The translations under genes and the position numbers were made by a program. Source: a virus. From it: a stretch of DNA of 32,488 nucleotides. Position 1 is the stretch's first letter. Every line of letters starts with the position of its first letter. The DNA lies in the IMG/VR virus record IMGVR_UViG_3300044647_002964, positions 1 through 32,488 of that record, one strand, 5' to 3'. Of this stretch, positions 30,039 through 32,488 are shown piece after piece. A model generated the notes under the pieces. It had not been told where the DNA came from. It saw only the letters and a list, made by a program, of their open reading frames with translations, and searched no databases.

Positions 30039-31040
30039 TTAGATTTCGTAGTCTTCTTCGATTTTGTCGAAGGTTAAAATAGGTTTAATGGTGAAGTTCA
30101 GTTTTGAGTCGTAGTCTTTGAATCCGACATTATTGCTAGCATAAGACGTACGTCCTATGAGATGTACATACAAGTGCTCGCAAGAATCGTAAGCATTTGC
30201 AAAGCTCTTGCGAAAAACCCTGCCGTCTAAATACGCAAAATACTGCTCTTCAAAATTTTTAAAAGTTGTTTGAGCTACTCCATTTGGTAGCTTTTCAGGG
30301 AATTCAAACCTGGCCTGTAGCTTATCAAAATATAATTTATTTTCAGCTCCTGGGTGATAAGTGTCTGCCACTATTCCCGAGTAAGCAGTATAAAAATACT
30401 TGAACTTATCAGGATAAAGTCCGGCATACATTTTAAGTGTACATTGAAACCATCCCTCATCTAGTAGGTGTTGATCTCTAGTCTTCGGGATACTTTCCTT
30501 GGCTTCTTTTAGTCTAGACGGCATGTAATTTGGGTGATTTGGCCAGTTAGACACATCCAATAAAATATTTTTAGCTTTGTCCCCTTTCTTTAAAAAACAA
30601 AGATGACCTCTGTTGCCTATAAAGTCGTATTGTTCAAAGTCTTGAAGAAATTTGGAAGCATCTCCAAAAATAAGATCGCAGTCTACAAACCCCCAATAAG
30701 GGTAGCTCTGCAATTCTTCAGCAAACACGTCACCATAAAGAAATTTGTAATCGCACAGTTTATACAGCGCCGGTCTTCCGTTGGACATCTTGCCTTCAGG
30801 AAAGGGTGTAGCCACATCTACCGAAAACCAATCTTTGATAGCTGCAGTTATTCTCTTACCTACCTCATCAACTGAATAGATTTTGTTATAAACGTTCGAG
30901 GGTAGATCGGGCACAGGATGATCTGTAACCAGCAACAAATCAAAAAAGTCTTTGTTTCTGCCTACACTATGTAGAAACAAATTAAAGTAGGCATGAAACG
31001 GTCCGTAATAGGGAAGAACCAAACAAATTTTATTTTTCAT
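30039..31040 (-). CDS. Glycosyltransferase (GT-A type)
   Basis: A 333-residue probable glycosyltransferase. KICLVLPYYGPFHAYFNLFL opens a Rossmann-like sugar-nucleotide domain. YWGFVDCDLIFGD (116-128) carries D120 and D122 as the DXD metal-binding motif. FIGNRGHLCFLKK and DEGWFQCTLKM follow. Bacterial capsule and LPS enzymes with a 'WGFxDxDLxxGD' motif are related. ATG 31040 is used because it overlaps the preceding sulfotransferase stop by only 11 bases and begins the fold; a longer version from 31115 would overlap that gene by 86 bases. It likely acts with its two neighbours on a glycan. Confidence 0.82.
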   Translation of the reverse strand: MKNKICLVLPYYGPFHAYFNLFLHSVGRNKDFFDLLLVTDHPVPDLPSNVYNKIYSVDEVGKRITAAIKDWFSVDVATPFPEGKMSNGRPALYKLCDYKFLYGDVFAEELQSYPYWGFVDCDLIFGDASKFLQDFEQYDFIGNRGHLCFLKKGDKAKNILLDVSNWPNHPNYMPSRLKEAKESIPKTRDQHLLDEGWFQCTLKMYAGLYPDKFKYFYTAYSGIVADTYHPGAENKLYFDKLQARFEFPEKLPNGVAQTTFKNFEEQYFAYLDGRVFRKSFANAYDSCEHLYVHLIGRTSYASNNVGFKDYDSKLNFTIKPILTFDKIEEDYEI

Positions 31041-31938
31041 ACATTCTCTTATAGTTAAACGCGGTAAAGTCTTTTGCAAATATCTCGTAAAACAAGCTCT
31101 CTGTGTCCGGATCAAACATAGTGAAATGATCTGGTAGTGTGTTGGTTTCTGTAGCCAATTTCACAATTTCGTCTCCGTGTGTGGTTGCAGAAATGCTGCC
31201 TCTCAGATCTTTTTTAGGGGCGGTGCTGTTCCTGTTCGCATGTACTTTTAAATTTTGTGCAGTCAGCTCTTTTATCCGGGCAAGATCCCCTTCGCTTAAA
31301 AATCTTCCGTAAAACTCTGCTACACCGTCAGGAAGACGTTCAATATCCATTACATATATATCTTTTAAAATCCTGTCGAGCTCCCAGCCAGGGTAGGGAT
31401 AAAAGCACTGAAGTTCGTGGTGCTCTTCGAGATTGAAGATTCCGTTAGCTTTAAAGAACTTTAAAAACTCCAGATACCTTCTAAACGAAGTATCAAAGTC
31501 GTCAGGCACATCACCTAGGTTGATCGGCAGCTTCGCCTTTCTGATCAATGATTTTAATGACGGAGACAATCTATGCAGCTCGTCATTGTCTGAAGCAGTG
31601 GCTACCAGCTCTGCATCTTTTGTAATACAGTACAATTTAAATAAATTTACAAACTTTACAGAAAGAGTTGTTTGGCTTCCCTGGACATGTAAGAACTTAT
31701 CATAGTAGGCGCTGAGTACTCGCTTATAAGGATTCCTAACCAAAATAAACTTGTTGCTTGTTGCATAGACCTGAGGCTTGTCGTTGCCGGTAACAAATAG
31801 CGAGCTGAAATTAAGCCCGTCCCAAGAAGAGTACTCATCTTCGTGAAAGTCTTTGTATATTTTACGCATGAGGCTGCATCCTGCCTTGGGCACGTAACAC
31901 ATCACGTAGTCGTGTTTTTTATTGTAGATAATATTCAT
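31030..31938 (-). CDS. Carbohydrate sulfotransferase-like protein
   Basis: A 302-residue protein of the membrane-type carbohydrate sulfotransferase group (Sulfotransfer_2-like), here without a membrane anchor. YVPKAGCSLMRKIY (15-28) is the 5'-phosphosulfate loop, which binds the donor PAPS. FILVRNPYKRVLSAYYDKF (64-82) is the 3'-phosphate loop with Arg68 and Ser76. The rest is helical and charged. Its ATG overlaps the stop of the upstream GT8-like gene (ATGA), and its 3' end overlaps the next glycosyltransferase, so all three are made together. It would add sulfate to a sugar. The acceptor cannot be read from sequence. Confidence 0.85.
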   Translation of the reverse strand: MNIIYNKKHDYVMCYVPKAGCSLMRKIYKDFHEDEYSSWDGLNFSSLFVTGNDKPQVYATSNKFILVRNPYKRVLSAYYDKFLHVQGSQTTLSVKFVNLFKLYCITKDAELVATASDNDELHRLSPSLKSLIRKAKLPINLGDVPDDFDTSFRRYLEFLKFFKANGIFNLEEHHELQCFYPYPGWELDRILKDIYVMDIERLPDGVAEFYGRFLSEGDLARIKELTAQNLKVHANRNSTAPKKDLRGSISATTHGDEIVKLATETNTLPDHFTMFDPDTESLFYEIFAKDFTAFNYKRMYEK

Positions 31939-32488
31939 AAAGTTTTTAGCAGGCTTTGAAATTTACGATAATAGTGAATTATTGATTCCTCCGCGTGTTT
32001 ACTATGACATACCAGCGGCTTTAATCCAGGGATTCGTTCAGCAAAAAGAGAGGCTCCAAGCTCAATCAGTTTTTCAGCACGATCGCTCTGCATTCCGTGA
32101 TAATGTATAATGCTTGCATCATCATTTATACCCCAGTAAGTTTTCCAATTCAATAGATCGCTAAGCTTTTTAACTGAGGTCTTATAAAAGCTATTCAGAG
32201 CTCCCTGGTCTCTTCCTGCGAATTTAAACTGTTTATCTGTAATGCTTGTGATGAGCGCGTCGTATGTTTCGAGCATGTACTCACTATTGCACCACAGCAC
32301 TCCTGCATTAAAATGTTTGCTTACATCACAATTTTTAGCGTTCTCTCCTGCAGCAGCAAAAGTCTCTGGCAAATAGCTGTTGAGTAACTCGTACGGGTCA
32401 CTTTGGAAAAGAACATCCACATCCGTATACAGATAATGCGATGCTTTAACCTCGAGCTTTTTAAGTACAACAGGAACATCTAACCTAA
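31935..32488 (-). CDS. GT8-like glycosyltransferase (5' end beyond window)
   Basis: 184 complete codons are visible, and the frame stays open to the right edge, so the N-terminus is missing. HYLYTDVDVLFQSDPYELL holds the DxD (TDVDV) metal motif of GT-A family 8-type enzymes. HFNAGVLWCNSEYM, GRDQGALNSFY and SIIHYHGMQSDRA are the usual later GT8 motifs. GTG at 32420 is not the true start because the motif continues upstream of it. The stop overlaps the sulfotransferase ATG by 4 bases. It is the first visible gene of the glycan-modification operon. Confidence 0.85.
   Translation of the reverse strand, partial: RLDVPVVLKKLEVKASHYLYTDVDVLFQSDPYELLNSYLPETFAAAGENAKNCDVSKHFNAGVLWCNSEYMLETYDALITSITDKQFKFAGRDQGALNSFYKTSVKKLSDLLNWKTYWGINDDASIIHYHGMQSDRAEKLIELGASLFAERIPGLKPLVCHSKHAEESIIHYYRKFQSLLKTL

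Overview
This window looks like part of the genome of a large, lytic-type tailed bacteriophage (Caudoviricetes). It has virion-type genes, a very long repeat-built fibre, a PhoH ATPase, nucleotide-metabolism genes and phage-style glycosyl/sulfotransferases. Genes are tightly packed (the largest gap is about 160 bases), with frequent 1-4 base overlaps. No tRNA, CRISPR array, integrase or insertion sequence was seen. Host identity is inference only. Most starts lack a Shine-Dalgarno motif and sit behind A/C-rich leaders, two promoters look like bacterial extended -10 elements, and the ribonucleotide reductase needs vitamin B12. This would fit a cyanobacterium or another B12-using aquatic bacterium, but nothing here proves it.

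The outstanding feature is a multisubunit-type RNA polymerase broken into four genes on both strands over about 21 kb. Beta N-terminal part: 12919-13584 (+). Beta middle part: 20743-21435 (-). Beta C-terminal part fused to the beta' N-terminal part in one 999-residue chain: 3041-6040 (-). Beta' C-terminal part: 1-1509 (-), running off the left edge. Together they carry the recognisable catalytic landmarks: NFED, the two active-site lysines, DSDGD, the trigger loop and the second beta' zinc site. The first beta' zinc-binding domain is absent.

Layout. (1) 1-6040, minus: RNA polymerase operon with three small genes between beta' N and beta' C. (2) 6189-12660, plus: an HUH-type (Rep-like) nuclease whose frame overruns into a series of probable virion or internal proteins sharing a short 'EK[TQ]A' helix motif; ends in a terminator. 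(3) 12711-14177: a small gene, beta-N, and an isolated 144-residue probable virion protein with its own terminator. (4) 14286-20765, plus: coiled-coil and membrane proteins, a 1584-residue fibre, a cysteine-rich protein and a zinc-ribbon protein. (5) 20743-21435: lone minus-strand beta-mid gene. (6) 21482-24717, plus: small acidic protein, dCMP deaminase, amidase-like protein and adenosylcobalamin-dependent ribonucleotide reductase; bidirectional terminator. (7) 24795-25280 minus, unknown. (8) 25363-27620 plus: PduO-type cobalamin adenosyltransferase, which would make the reductase's cofactor, an unknown protein and a membrane protein. (9) 27617-29944 minus: PhoH, two small genes, terminator, a small basic protein and a DUF3228-like protein. 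(10) 30039-32488 minus: glycosyltransferase, sulfotransferase and a GT8-like glycosyltransferase cut by the right edge.

How the genes may work together (inference): the split polymerase would transcribe phage genes; deaminase, reductase and adenosyltransferase would supply deoxynucleotides using host B12; the fibre cluster handles host recognition; the right-hand block modifies a glycan on virion or host.
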